Shown one piece after another: positions 26,008 through 34,569 of a stretch of 64,000 nt of DNA. The translations under genes were made by a program, and so were the position numbers. Under the pieces are notes generated by a model, which did no database searches, had not been told where the DNA came from, and saw nothing but the letters and a program-made list of their open reading frames with translations. How positions within the stretch are numbered: position 1 is the first letter of the stretch; each line of letters opens with the position of its first letter. Origin of the DNA: Sphaerisporangium viridialbum (lineage in GTDB: Bacteria; Actinomycetota; Actinomycetes; Streptosporangiales; Streptosporangiaceae); the NCBI RefSeq assembly GCF_049674955.1, contig NZ_CP187232.1, forward strand, positions 7,130,001 to 7,194,000, written 5' to 3'.

Positions 26008-27725
26008 CCGAGTCGCTCACGGCCGAGGTGCTGAGGAACGCGCTGGTGGTGGCCGCCGAGGAGGCCAGCATCGTGGTGGTGCGGTCGGCCTACTCGACGT
26101 TCATCGTGGAGGGGTCGGACGCCTCGGCCGCGATCCTCGACGCCGAGGGCCGGCTCGTCGCGCAGTCGATGGCCACCACGCTGATGAACAGCATGGCCCT
26201 GAAGGTGGCGCTCCCCGAACTGCTCGACGACATCCCCGCCCAGACCATGCGGCCCGGCGACGTGTACGCGCTGAACGACGCCTACCGGGGCGGGGTGCAC
26301 ACCAACGACCTGCTGGTCTACCGTCCGGTGTTCGTGGACGCGCGGCCGGCGTACTTCACGGCCACGATGATCCACGTCTCCGACCTCGGGGGCCTGTCGG
26401 CCGGCGGCATGGCACCGCTCGCCACCGACATCTTCCTAGAAGGGCTGCAACTGCCTCCCGTGCGGCTGGCCACCGCCTCCGGGCCCGAACCGGCGATCGA
26501 GGCGATCCTGCGGGCCAACAGCCGTACGCCGGACAAGGTCATGGGCGACGTCCGCGCGCTCGTCGCGGGCACCGCCGTGGCCGCCACCCGGCTGGAGGCG
26601 CTGCTGGTCGAGCACGGCCCCGGCAGGCTGGCCTCGGGCATCGACGCCTACTTCGACTACACCGAGACCCGCACCCGTGCGGCTCTCGCCGAACTGCCCG
26701 CGGGGAGCCATGTCTCGTCCTACGCCATCGACGACGACGGCATCGACCTCTCCCGCTCGCACACCGTCCGCGTGACCGTCACCGTGCCGCCCGCCGGGGC
26801 GCCGGCGGCGCACGACGCACCCGGCGTCGTCCTGGACTTCGAGGGGACCGATCCTCAGGTGCCCGCCGCGATCAACTCCTCGTCCTCGCAGTCGCTGGCC
26901 GCGGCGGTGTTCGCGGTGCGGTGCTTCCTCGACCCGGCGATCCCGATGAACGAGGGCTGCCTGCGCGCGATCGACGTGCGCCTGCCGCCCGGGTCGCTGC
27001 TCAACGCCCACTCCCCCTACCCGTGCGGCGGGCGTTTCGTACCGATCTACGCGGCCATGGAGGCGATCTTCCAGGCGCTCTCTGACGCGATGCCGGATCG
27101 GGCGATCGCCGCCTCAGGCATCCTGCAACCCTTCAGCATCGCGGCGTGCGCCGCGCCGTACTGGATCCACCTCTCGTACGACTTCGGCGGGGTGGGGGCC
27201 AGGGCCGGCAAGGACGGGCCGGACGCGACCGGCGTCCACTTCGGCATCGGGCGCAACTCGGTGCCGCAAATCGAGCCGGTGGAGTCCCGCTGCCCGCTGA
27301 TCGTGGAGTCGGTCGAGACCATCCCCGACTCGGGCGGGCCCGGGCGCTGGCGTGGCGGCCTCGGTTCGAGGACGGTGTTCCGCTTCCTCGCCGACGCCCA
27401 TGTCACCACGCGCGGCGACCGGTTGCGCAACGCCCCGCCCGGCAGAGCGGGCGGCCTGCCCGGCCGGCTCGGCGGCTTCTTCAGGCGCCACCTGGACGGC
27501 ACCGTCGAACGGCTGAACTCCAAGGTCAACAACGTGCGCTTCGGGGCCGGCGAGGCGCTGATCGTCGAGACGACGGGCGGCGGCGGCATCGGCTCCCCCG
27601 CCGACCGCCCCGCCCCCGAAATCCTCCTCGACCTCACCACCGGCAAAATAACCCCCACCACCGCCCAATCCACCTACGGCCTGCTACCGCCGGTTCATGG
27701 AAGAAGATCGAACGCCGGTACATGA
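26004..27725 (+). CDS. Hydantoinase/oxoprolinase family protein, B subunit
   Basis: 573 residues, typical HyuB length. Recognisable are LRNALVVAAEEASIVVVRSA, the GDVYALNDAYRGGVHTNDL motif, MIHVSDLGGLSAGGMAP, and late GRWRGGLGSRTVFRF and ETTGGGGIGSPADRP. It works with the A subunit in ATP-dependent opening of hydantoin-like rings. The TTG start at 26004 overlaps the A-subunit stop. The last 31 bp overlap the convergent vapC-like gene, and the final about 10 residues (after TYGLLPPV) look like read-on sequence, so the original end may have been slightly shortened when that module arrived. Confidence 0.88.
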   Translation: MTESLTAEVLRNALVVAAEEASIVVVRSAYSTFIVEGSDASAAILDAEGRLVAQSMATTLMNSMALKVALPELLDDIPAQTMRPGDVYALNDAYRGGVHTNDLLVYRPVFVDARPAYFTATMIHVSDLGGLSAGGMAPLATDIFLEGLQLPPVRLATASGPEPAIEAILRANSRTPDKVMGDVRALVAGTAVAATRLEALLVEHGPGRLASGIDAYFDYTETRTRAALAELPAGSHVSSYAIDDDGIDLSRSHTVRVTVTVPPAGAPAAHDAPGVVLDFEGTDPQVPAAINSSSSQSLAAAVFAVRCFLDPAIPMNEGCLRAIDVRLPPGSLLNAHSPYPCGGRFVPIYAAMEAIFQALSDAMPDRAIAASGILQPFSIAACAAPYWIHLSYDFGGVGARAGKDGPDATGVHFGIGRNSVPQIEPVESRCPLIVESVETIPDSGGPGRWRGGLGSRTVFRFLADAHVTTRGDRLRNAPPGRAGGLPGRLGGFFRRHLDGTVERLNSKVNNVRFGAGEALIVETTGGGGIGSPADRPAPEILLDLTTGKITPTTAQSTYGLLPPVHGRRSNAGT

Positions 27726-28108
27726 CGTGGCCGCACCACGCTGAAATGCCGGTGATCCAGGGTCGCCACCTCACGTAGCCCCAGCCGTTCAGCCACCGCG
27801 ACTACAGCTGCGTCAACGACGCCGAGCGGCAGATCCGCATACGTTCGGACCAGCTCGGCGATACGCGGCAGATCGCTGTCGACAACGTCCAACAACGTCA
27901 ACTGACCGGTGACGATCGAGTCGATGAATGCCGCCTCGGCACGGGCGCCCCGATACTTCTCGGTCAGCCAGCACACCTCGACCATGACGGGCATGGGAAC
28001 GAGAAGAGGCCCAGGAGCGGTTTCCAGGAACTCGGCGCAACGATGGTGACTTTTGTCGTCGGCGTCGAGCGCGGCCACCAGCGGGCCGGTATCGAGGAGA
28101 GTCGTCAC
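27695..28108 (-). CDS. vapC: VapC-type PIN-domain toxin
   Basis: 137 residues. PIN RNase fold with the acidic active-site series: Asp6 (LLDTGPLVAALD), Glu in PVMVEVCWL, Asp in LGVVDAAVVAVAERL and Asp in VATLDHRHFS, so it should be active. VapC toxins cleave tRNA or rRNA. GTG at 28108 overlaps the antitoxin stop by 4 nt. It is convergent with and overlaps the end of the hydantoinase B gene. Confidence 0.87.
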   Translation of the reverse strand: MTTLLDTGPLVAALDADDKSHHRCAEFLETAPGPLLVPMPVMVEVCWLTEKYRGARAEAAFIDSIVTGQLTLLDVVDSDLPRIAELVRTYADLPLGVVDAAVVAVAERLGLREVATLDHRHFSVVRPRHVPAFDLLP

Positions 28109-28353
28109 AGAGGACGATCTAACCCCTTACGAAGGATCTCTTCATGCCGTTCGGCAAGATCTCCGACACCGGAATTCATGGTGCCTATGAAGGACAGCCG
28201 ACGGCGCCTGGGCTGCCGCCCGGACTCGAGCCGCTCGGCATCCTCGTTCGACTTGACCAGGCGAAGCGCGACCGCGCGCAATTGTTGCGCTTGGTCCGGC
28301 CTGAGTTGGTCGACCAATGCGTGCAAATCTTGGTAATTGGGCGCTGCGGTCAC
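28105..28353 (-). CDS. vapB: Probable VapB-type antitoxin
   Basis: 82 residues, GTG start at 28353, directly upstream of and overlapping the PIN toxin by GTGA, the usual antitoxin position. It is mainly helical and charged (LHALVDQLRPDQAQQLRAVA; LAERHEEILRKGLDRPL). The clearest DNA-binding fold is not visible, so family assignment rests mostly on context. Confidence 0.7.
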   Translation of the reverse strand: MTAAPNYQDLHALVDQLRPDQAQQLRAVALRLVKSNEDAERLESGRQPRRRRLSFIGTMNSGVGDLAERHEEILRKGLDRPL

Positions 28354-28427
28354 GCCTCAAGTGTACGTTGCCGGCCCTCTGGCAGTCAGTGACCTCGTCA
28401 ATCAGCCGGGCCGAAATCTGGATCCAG

Positions 28428-29168
28428 CTAGGCGTACCTCGCCCAGGCGTGGGCGCCGTTGAGGACTGAATGGTGGACGGCGCGGGCTATTCGGGAGCCC
28501 CAAGTGGATCTCGGGCCGCCGAACAGCTCTTCCGGGCCTTCGGCGCGTACGGCCACGCAGACGGCGTCCGAGGCGGTGCCCGTGCACGCGTACCCGGCCT
28601 CGGCGAGTGCCTGGGACTTGGCCTCGGTCACCGTCATCACGGTGTTGACCAGCGCGGCGTCGCTCATCGCCACGGGCACGGCCACGATGATGTTGATCGT
28701 CCCGGGTGCCGTCGGCGCGGGAACGGGAGAGGCCGGCCGGGGCACCAGGCCGGCCCCCTCGGATGGGGATGCCGGGCCCACCCGCTCTGGTGGGGGCGCC
28801 AGGTCGGCTCGCTCGGGGCGGAGTTCGGGGTCGGGGACGCCTTCGGGGGAGGCGGCCCAGGTGGGGACCCGCAGGCCGACCGTGGCGACCGCCTCCACTC
28901 CCCCGTCGCTCGCGCGGGTGTAGTGGGCGACGGAGGCCGCCGTCATCATGCCCACCCCAGGACGCCCGGCCGGGGCCAGCTCCAGCAGGTGGTCGATCGG
29001 GTCCATCCGCGAGTACGCCCCGACGACCTGCGCGTTCAGCACCCACTCGCCGGGCCCGATGCCGCCGCCGACCATGGCCGAGGAGATCATCCGCCATCCC
29101 GGTCCGAACTCCCACAGGAGTGACGCGAGACGGGCGCCGTCCTCGTGCCGATGGCTAAGGGACAGCAT
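28428..29168 (-). CDS. cbiZ: Adenosylcobinamide amidohydrolase (CbiZ)
   Basis: 246 residues. CbiZ converts adenosylcobinamide or pseudo-B12 type corrinoids to cobyric acid so that salvaged cobamides can be remodelled. Family stretches: LNAQVVGAYSRMDPIDHLL, TVGLRVPTWAA, GTINIIVAVPVAMSDAALVN, VMTVTEAKSQALAEAGYACT and GTASDAVCVA. A Pro/Glu-rich insert of about 40 residues separates the two conserved halves. It lies downstream of btuFCD on the same strand, after a 193-bp spacer of 17-bp repeats, fitting uptake followed by salvage. Confidence 0.88.
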   Translation of the reverse strand: MLSLSHRHEDGARLASLLWEFGPGWRMISSAMVGGGIGPGEWVLNAQVVGAYSRMDPIDHLLELAPAGRPGVGMMTAASVAHYTRASDGGVEAVATVGLRVPTWAASPEGVPDPELRPERADLAPPPERVGPASPSEGAGLVPRPASPVPAPTAPGTINIIVAVPVAMSDAALVNTVMTVTEAKSQALAEAGYACTGTASDAVCVAVRAEGPEELFGGPRSTWGSRIARAVHHSVLNGAHAWARYA

Positions 29169-29217
29169 GGGGCCTCCTCACGACACGGGTCCCGGAAGCG
29201 TACAGAACCGGCCAGGC

Positions 29218-29338
29218 CCCGAAAGCGTACGGGGCCCGAGAACGAACGGGTCCGGGGAACATACAGGTCCCGGGAACGTACGGGCCTGGGGAGCATACGG
29301 GTCCGGGGAGCGCACGGGTCACGGGAGCGCACGGGTCA
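29218..29338. repeat. 17-bp tandem repeats between btuD and cbiZ
   Basis: Six head-to-tail 17-bp units start at 29237, 29254, 29271, 29288, 29305 and 29322 (for example CGGGAACGTACGGGCCT and GGGGAGCATACGGGTCC), preceded by a weaker copy from 29218. The units diverge by 2-5 bases. The array fills most of the spacer upstream of cbiZ. It may affect the btuD-cbiZ transcript or simply be an expanded spacer. Confidence 0.85.
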
Positions 29339-29361
29339 CGCGGGGACGGCGGCGTATCGGG

Positions 29362-30150
29362 TCAGGTGGGGTCGGGTGCCGGGCGGACGAGGTTGACGAG
29401 GGGACGGCCGTCGCTTCCCTGCTCGACGCGGACGCGGGCGCCGAAGTGCCGGGCCAGCAGCGGCTCGGTGAGCACCTCCTTGACCGGCCCGGAGGCGACG
29501 TGCCGTCCGCCGTCGATCAGGAGCATCGAGTCGGCGTACTGCCCCGCCAGGCTGAGGTCGTGGATCGTGGTGACCACCGTCAGCCCGTCGGCGAGACGGA
29601 GCCGGTCGACGAGCTCCAGCACCTGCTGCTGGTGGCCGAGATCCAGCGCGGTCGTGGGCTCGTCCAGCAGCAGCACGGGAGCCCGCTGCACGAGCGCGCG
29701 GGCGAGCACCACCCGCTGCCGTTCCCCGCCGGACAGGTGCCCGAGTGGCCGGGTCGCGAAGTCGGACAGGTCCAGGCGTTCCAGCACCGAGCGGGTGACG
29801 TCCCGGTCGTCGTGGGTGTCCCTGCCCAGGTAGGAGATGTACGGCGTGCGCCCGAGCAGGGCGTACTCGAAGACGGTGAGCCCCGCCGGCAGCATGGGGC
29901 TCTGCGGCGCGTAGGCCATCAGCCGCGCCCGCTGCCTCGGCTTGAGGCTGCGCGCGGGCATGCCGTCGACCAGCACGTCACCCTGCGCCTCCAGCAGTCC
30001 CATCATGGCCCGCAGCAGCGTGGACTTGCCCGCGCCGTTCGGCCCGACGACCGCCAGCCACTCGCCGCCGCGCACGGACAGGCCGATCCCGGACAGCACC
30101 GGCCGCCCGTCCAGCGCGACTGAGAGGTCCCGCACCTCGATGGCGCTCAC
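29362..30150 (-). CDS. btuD: ABC transporter ATP-binding protein, cobamide uptake (BtuD-like)
   Basis: 262 residues with intact ABC motifs: Walker A GPNGAGKST, Q-loop YAPQSP, signature LSGGERQR, Walker B VLLLDEPTTALD and H-loop TTIHD. GTG at 30150 overlaps the permease stop by GTGA. It closes the BtuF-BtuC-BtuD set controlled by the upstream cobalamin riboswitch, which is the reason to prefer a cobamide over a siderophore substrate. Confidence 0.9.
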   Translation of the reverse strand: MSAIEVRDLSVALDGRPVLSGIGLSVRGGEWLAVVGPNGAGKSTLLRAMMGLLEAQGDVLVDGMPARSLKPRQRARLMAYAPQSPMLPAGLTVFEYALLGRTPYISYLGRDTHDDRDVTRSVLERLDLSDFATRPLGHLSGGERQRVVLARALVQRAPVLLLDEPTTALDLGHQQQVLELVDRLRLADGLTVVTTIHDLSLAGQYADSMLLIDGGRHVASGPVKEVLTEPLLARHFGARVRVEQGSDGRPLVNLVRPAPDPT

Positions 30151-31202
30151 GCGTCCACCGCCCGTGTCGCGCGCAGGACGCCGACGAAGAACGGCGCGCC
30201 GATGAAGGCGGTCACCACGCCGATCGGCAGCTCGGCCGGGGCGAGGACGGTACGGGCGACCAGGTCGGCCAGCACCAGGAACGACGCCCCCGCCAGCAGC
30301 GACAGCGGCAGGACCACCCGGTACGACCCGCCCGCGAGGCGCCGCACGACGTGGGGCACGACGATGCCGACGAACCCGATGAGCCCGCTGACCGCGACCG
30401 CCGACGCCGTGGCCAGCGACGCCGCGCACAGAACGACGAGCCGCACGCGCGCCGCGTTGACCCCGAGGCTGACCGCCTCGTCGTCGCCGACCGACAGCAC
30501 GTCCAGCAGCCGCCCGTGAGCGAGCAGGACGACCGTCGACACGATGGCGTACGGGGCGATGAGCCACACCTGGGACCAGTCGCCGCCGATGCCGCCGAGG
30601 ATCCACGAGTAGATGCGCTGGAGCTGCTCGACCCGGAGCTGCTGCACGAAGGTCTGCAGCGCGGACAGGAAGGAGGCCACCGCCACCCCGGCGAGCACCA
30701 GGGTGGACGTGCCGCCGCCCCGGCCCGCCGTGTTGCCGAGCGCGTACGCCAGCAGCACGCCGCCGATCGCCCCGCCGAAGGCGGCGAGCGGCACCAGCCC
30801 GTCGACCTGGATCAGCACGATCATCAGGGTCGCGGTGAAGCCCGCTCCGGCGGCGGCCCCGAGCAGGTAGGGGTCGGCGAGCGGGTTGCGGAACACGCCC
30901 TGGTACCCCGCGCCCGCGATCGCCAGCAGGCCCCCGACCACCGCCGCCAGCACCACGCGCGGCAGCCTGAGCTGGAACACCAGCCCCCGCTCGACCGGCG
31001 ACAGCCCGGAGTCCACCGAGACGAACGGCACCCGGTCGAGCAGTTCGAGCACGATGCCCTTGAACGAGACGCCGGCCGCGCCGATCATCAGGCCCGCGGC
31101 CACGCAGATCACGAGCACGGCGAGGGCGACGGCCAGCGCCGCCGGCCGCGGCCTCGCCGCGCGCGTCGTACCAGGGTCGTGCCGCTTCACTTCGCGTGCC
31201 AC
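30147..31202 (-). CDS. btuC: FecCD/BtuC-type ABC permease
   Basis: 351 residues, about ten transmembrane helices, FecCD family: LPRVVLAAVVGGLLAIAGAG, then FRNPLADPYLLGAAAGAGFT and GLIGFVGIVVPHVVRRLAG, the usual BtuC/FecD signatures. Start GTG at 31202; a second GTG 15 nt downstream is possible. Lies 20 bp after btuF. Confidence 0.92.
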   Translation of the reverse strand: MAREVKRHDPGTTRAARPRPAALAVALAVLVICVAAGLMIGAAGVSFKGIVLELLDRVPFVSVDSGLSPVERGLVFQLRLPRVVLAAVVGGLLAIAGAGYQGVFRNPLADPYLLGAAAGAGFTATLMIVLIQVDGLVPLAAFGGAIGGVLLAYALGNTAGRGGGTSTLVLAGVAVASFLSALQTFVQQLRVEQLQRIYSWILGGIGGDWSQVWLIAPYAIVSTVVLLAHGRLLDVLSVGDDEAVSLGVNAARVRLVVLCAASLATASAVAVSGLIGFVGIVVPHVVRRLAGGSYRVVLPLSLLAGASFLVLADLVARTVLAPAELPIGVVTAFIGAPFFVGVLRATRAVDA

Positions 31203-31222
31203 TCCAGGTGTGCCACCGGGTC

Positions 31223-32176
31223 TCAGCCGGCGGCCCCCCTGACCGCCGCGTCGACGATCTTGACGAAGTCGACCACGCGCGGGCCCCAGCGCGAGGCGAT
31301 GTCGTCGTCGAGGGTGACCACACGGTCCTTAGCGATGGCGGACAGGCCTCCCCATCCGGGCCGCTTGGCCAGGGTCTCCTTGGACTGGCCGCAGCACTTG
31401 GTGTCGGCGAGGAAGATCAGGTCGGGGTCGGCCTTCGCGACGAACTCGCTGGAGAGCTTGGGGTACCCCCCGGCGGCGTCAGGAGCCTTGTCGGCGATGT
31501 TCGTCAGCCCGAACAGCCCGTAGATCTGGCCGATGAACGTGCTGGACGTCACGGAGTACGGGGTGTTGTCCAGCTCGTGGAAGAACGTGAGCTTCTTGTC
31601 CTTGGGCGCGGCGGCGGCGAGCTCGTCGATCTGCCGCTTCATGCCCGCGGCGAGCTCGTCGGCCTTGGCCTTGTTGCCGGTGGCGGCGCCGAGGTCGGCG
31701 ATCTCGTCGTAGGTCTCGTCCAGCTTGGTGGCGGCGGGTTCGAGCAGCACGGGGATGCCGACCTTGGTCAGCGCGGCCACGATGCCCCCCGTGTCGTTGG
31801 CGAGCACCACCAGGTCGGGCTTCTTCGCGATGATGGCCTCGGCGTTGGGCTTGAAGCCGGACAGGTCCGTCTTCGGGGCCTCGGCGGGGTAGGTCGACTG
31901 GTCGTCGACGGCGACGACTTGCGGCCCGGCGCCGATCGCGAACAGGCTCTCGGTGGCGCTCGGCGAGAGCGAGACGATCTGGCTGGGCTTCTCGCCGATG
32001 GTGACGGAGCCGTTGCCCGCCTGGACGGTGACGGGGAAGCCGGCGGCCTGCGAGGCGGTGGGAGCGGGGGTGGCGGTGGCGGTGGCGGTGTCTGCGGTGC
32101 CGGTGGACTGGCCGCATCCGGCCAGTGTCAGCGCACCCAGCAACGCGCCCGCCAAGGCCGTGCGTACGGGCCTCAC
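31223..32176 (-). CDS. btuF: Cobamide-binding lipoprotein (BtuF-like)
   Basis: 317 residues. Lipoprotein signal with lipobox LTLAGC at about residues 16-21, Ala/Thr linker, then a class-III substrate-binding domain: GEKPSQIVSLSPSATESLFA, VAVDDQSTYP, FKPNAEAIIAKKPDLVVL. GTG at 32176 is chosen because GGAGG lies 7-8 nt upstream and the lipobox is then correctly placed; longer in-frame starts would run into the riboswitch. First gene after the riboswitch. Confidence 0.9.
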   Translation of the reverse strand: MRPVRTALAGALLGALTLAGCGQSTGTADTATATATPAPTASQAAGFPVTVQAGNGSVTIGEKPSQIVSLSPSATESLFAIGAGPQVVAVDDQSTYPAEAPKTDLSGFKPNAEAIIAKKPDLVVLANDTGGIVAALTKVGIPVLLEPAATKLDETYDEIADLGAATGNKAKADELAAGMKRQIDELAAAAPKDKKLTFFHELDNTPYSVTSSTFIGQIYGLFGLTNIADKAPDAAGGYPKLSSEFVAKADPDLIFLADTKCCGQSKETLAKRPGWGGLSAIAKDRVVTLDDDIASRWGPRVVDFVKIVDAAVRGAAG

Positions 32177-32258
32177 GAGAGTTCCTCCAGTTGCCGGGAA
32201 ATCGAGGGACCCGCGTGTTGACGGATCACCCTTTTCCACGAGGGTTGACGACGTCGGC

Positions 32259-32377
32259 GCGGCATGCAGGCGACCTGGCTCGACCCGAGGGGGTCTCACA
32301 GTTGCGGGACAGCGCCGGACTCACACCGGACTTCGCTGCACGCTGCGCGTCACAGGAACGGTATCAACCAATGCCGC
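32259..32377 (-). promoter_or_regulatory. Cobalamin riboswitch
   Basis: Read on the minus strand, the segment contains AAGTCCGGTGTGAGTCCGGC followed by GCTGTCCCGCAACTGTGA, both diagnostic of the cobalamin-riboswitch core, and near its 3' end the B12 box GAGCCAGGTCGCCTGC. The closing stem P1 pairs GCGGCAT with ATGCCGC at the two ends given. It sits 80 bp upstream of btuF and should repress the operon when adenosylcobalamin is plentiful. I see no U-tract terminator, so control is probably at translation initiation. Confidence 0.95.
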
Positions 32378-32423
32378 AACCGGATACGACGGGTCGAAAG
32401 CCGCACAAATCCTGACCGGCGAC

Positions 32424-33275
32424 TCAGGCGAGCTGGGCCTCGGCGGCGCTGATCAACTCCTGGAGGCGGAGCCCGTGGCGGGCGTCCAGCGGGTGGCCGC
32501 CGCCCTCGCGCACGGTCTTGGCGAACTCGGCCACCATGTCGGGGAAGACGTCGTAGCCGAGGTCGCCGCCGTCGAGGCTCTCGCTGCCGTGGCGGCCGTA
32601 GACGGCCACGTGCGAGGAGCCGTGCTCGACCTGGGCGGCCATGGACAGCGACGCCTCGCTGACCGCGCCGCTCTGGTGCTCAAGAAGCAGCCCGGTCCAC
32701 CCGAGCGGGTGCCCGTGGGCGCGGATGCCGACGACCGGCCCGAGGGCGGCGTCCAGCATGTCGATCATGTGCGGCCCCACGTCGAGGATCGCCCCGCGCT
32801 CCTGGCGCCACGGGGAGTCGATGGTGTGCAGGGCGCCGGAGATGTTGCGGGCGTACCCGCCGAACGGCTCGATGGCGCGCACCCGTTCGAGGAACGCCTT
32901 GGTCGCGGCCGAGTAGCGGAAGGTGAGCACCATCTGGGACGCCACCCCCGCCTCGCCCACGGCGTCGGCGAGGCGCTTGGCGCCGTCGAGGTCGGCCGCG
33001 AGCGGCTTCTCCAGCAGCAGCGCCTTGCCCGCCCTCGCCGCCCGCACGGCCAGCTCGGCCTGCACGCCCGGCGGCACGCAGAACGCGACGGCCTCGCAGA
33101 CCTCGAAGAGCTCCTCGACCCGCTCGTAGACCGGGGCTCCCAGCCGGGCGGCGGCCCTCGGCCTGCGCGCCCACACTCCGACGAGGCGCGTGTGCGGCCC
33201 CGCCGCCAGCGCGGGGGCGTGCACGGCCTCCGCCCACGGCCCGGCTCCGATCAGACCTACCGCCACTGGCTCCAC
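32424..33275 (-). CDS. Gfo/Idh/MocA-family oxidoreductase
   Basis: About 283 residues. N-terminal Rossmann motif VGLIGAGPWAEAVHAP, the KPLA-like catalytic region (LLLEKPLAADLDGAKRLADA), and a C-terminal dimerisation sheet. NAD(P)-dependent oxidation of a sugar- or alcohol-like substrate is expected. GTG at 33275 has GGGGAG 9 nt upstream. Same strand, 73 bp after the P450 gene, so probably the last gene of the PhyH-phosphotriesterase-P450 operon. Confidence 0.85.
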   Translation of the reverse strand: MEPVAVGLIGAGPWAEAVHAPALAAGPHTRLVGVWARRPRAAARLGAPVYERVEELFEVCEAVAFCVPPGVQAELAVRAARAGKALLLEKPLAADLDGAKRLADAVGEAGVASQMVLTFRYSAATKAFLERVRAIEPFGGYARNISGALHTIDSPWRQERGAILDVGPHMIDMLDAALGPVVGIRAHGHPLGWTGLLLEHQSGAVSEASLSMAAQVEHGSSHVAVYGRHGSESLDGGDLGYDVFPDMVAEFAKTVREGGGHPLDARHGLRLQELISAAEAQLA

Positions 33276-33348
33276 GGTGCTCAGCTCCCCGACGTACCGG
33301 AACATCCGTGGCGAGACTAGCCCACCCGGCACATCCCATGCGGGGTCA

Positions 33349-34569
33349 TCACCATTCGACGAGCAGCGACGGCAGGCCCCGCCCGACGAGGGACCTGCGG
33401 TACGCGATCGGCCGGCCGGGCACCAGCCGCAGGCCGGGCAGGCGACGGCCCAGCACCTCAAGGGCCGTGCGGAGCTGGAGTCGCGCCAGCGCGGCCCCGA
33501 CGCAGAAGTGGATGCCGTACCCGAACGTCATGTGCGCGTCGGCGTTCTCGCGCCCGAGGTCGAACGTCTCCGGCGAGGGGAAGACGGTCTCGTCGTGCGC
33601 GGCCGAGTCGGTGGAGAGCAGGACGAGCGAGCCCTCCGGGATCGTCACGCCGTGCAGCTCGATGTCGGTGAGGGCGTACCGGAAGGAGCCGAGGCTGGAG
33701 CCGTCGATGCGCATGCACTCCTCCACCGCGTTCTCCACCTGCTCGGGGGCGAGCGGCCAGGCGTCCTCGCGCAGCAGCCTGAGCACGCTGTTGCCGAGTT
33801 GGTTGGGCACGGTGTCGTTGCCGCCGAGCAGGATCGTGGAGATCAGCTCGACGACCTCCCGGTGGGAGAGCTCGGTGCCGATGAGCCCGGTCATCAGCGA
33901 GGTGAAGTCGTCGCGCGGAGCGGCGGCGCGCGAGGCCACGAGCTTGTCGACGTAGTCGAGGTACGAAAGGAAGCTGCGCGCGAGCACGATCTGCCGGTCG
34001 GGCGGCTGCGGCGACAGGAACAGCATGAACCAGTCCTTGACGTGCTCCTTGACGAACTCCTCGTCCTCCTCGGGCACGCCGATGAACCGGGCGCTGAGCT
34101 TGGCCGACGGCACGTGCCCGAGCTCCGCGACGAAGTCGCCCCCGCCCTGCGGCACCACCCGGTCGAGGATGTCCTCGTTCAGCCGCCGGAAGCGCTCCTC
34201 CATCGCGGTGACCGCGCGCGGGGTGAAGGCTCTGGACACAGAACGCCGCAGCCGCGTGTGCGTGGGCGGGTCGACGTTGGCCACGAAGCTGGACAGGAAG
34301 GACCCGTGGTCGCCGAGCACCTTCCTGGTCTCGGCGGCCAGGCTCCGCGAGATCGTGAGTGACCCCTCGGAGGAGAACCGCCTCGCGTCCCCGTACGCGG
34401 CGCGGACGTCCTCGTGGCGGGTCAGGACGTACGCGTCCAGGTGCTCGCTGTGGAAGACCGGCCGCTCGTGCCTGAGCCTGCGCAGGAAGTCGTACGGCGA
34501 GGCGACGTGCCAGTCGGAGGTGACGTCGAAGTCGGTGGCGGTGGCCGGTGAGGTGTTCTGCATGATCAC
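33349..34569 (-). CDS. Cytochrome P450 (catabolic/PhyH operon)
   Basis: 406 residues, bacterial class I P450. Heme loop FGYGIHFCVGAALAR with Cys356; ExxR in EECMR; I-helix STILLGGNDTVPN, where GGNDT replaces the usual AG-x-(D/E)-T, so oxygen activation may differ. GTG at 34569 overlaps the previous stop by GTGA (ATG 6 nt further is possible). Needs separate ferredoxin and reductase, not present here. Substrate unknown; relatives act on fatty acids, terpenoids and macrolides. Confidence 0.92.
   Translation of the reverse strand: MIMQNTSPATATDFDVTSDWHVASPYDFLRRLRHERPVFHSEHLDAYVLTRHEDVRAAYGDARRFSSEGSLTISRSLAAETRKVLGDHGSFLSSFVANVDPPTHTRLRRSVSRAFTPRAVTAMEERFRRLNEDILDRVVPQGGGDFVAELGHVPSAKLSARFIGVPEEDEEFVKEHVKDWFMLFLSPQPPDRQIVLARSFLSYLDYVDKLVASRAAAPRDDFTSLMTGLIGTELSHREVVELISTILLGGNDTVPNQLGNSVLRLLREDAWPLAPEQVENAVEECMRIDGSSLGSFRYALTDIELHGVTIPEGSLVLLSTDSAAHDETVFPSPETFDLGRENADAHMTFGYGIHFCVGAALARLQLRTALEVLGRRLPGLRLVPGRPIAYRRSLVGRGLPSLLVEW

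Noticed and set aside
29218..29338. CRISPR or origin-like iterons in the 17-bp array
   Set aside because: Units are contiguous, diverged and lie inside an apparent operon spacer; no replication gene nearby.
32177..32258. Intrinsic terminator between the cobalamin riboswitch and btuF
   Set aside because: Only a short CCCT/AGGG hairpin is visible and no U-tract follows, so translational control is more likely.
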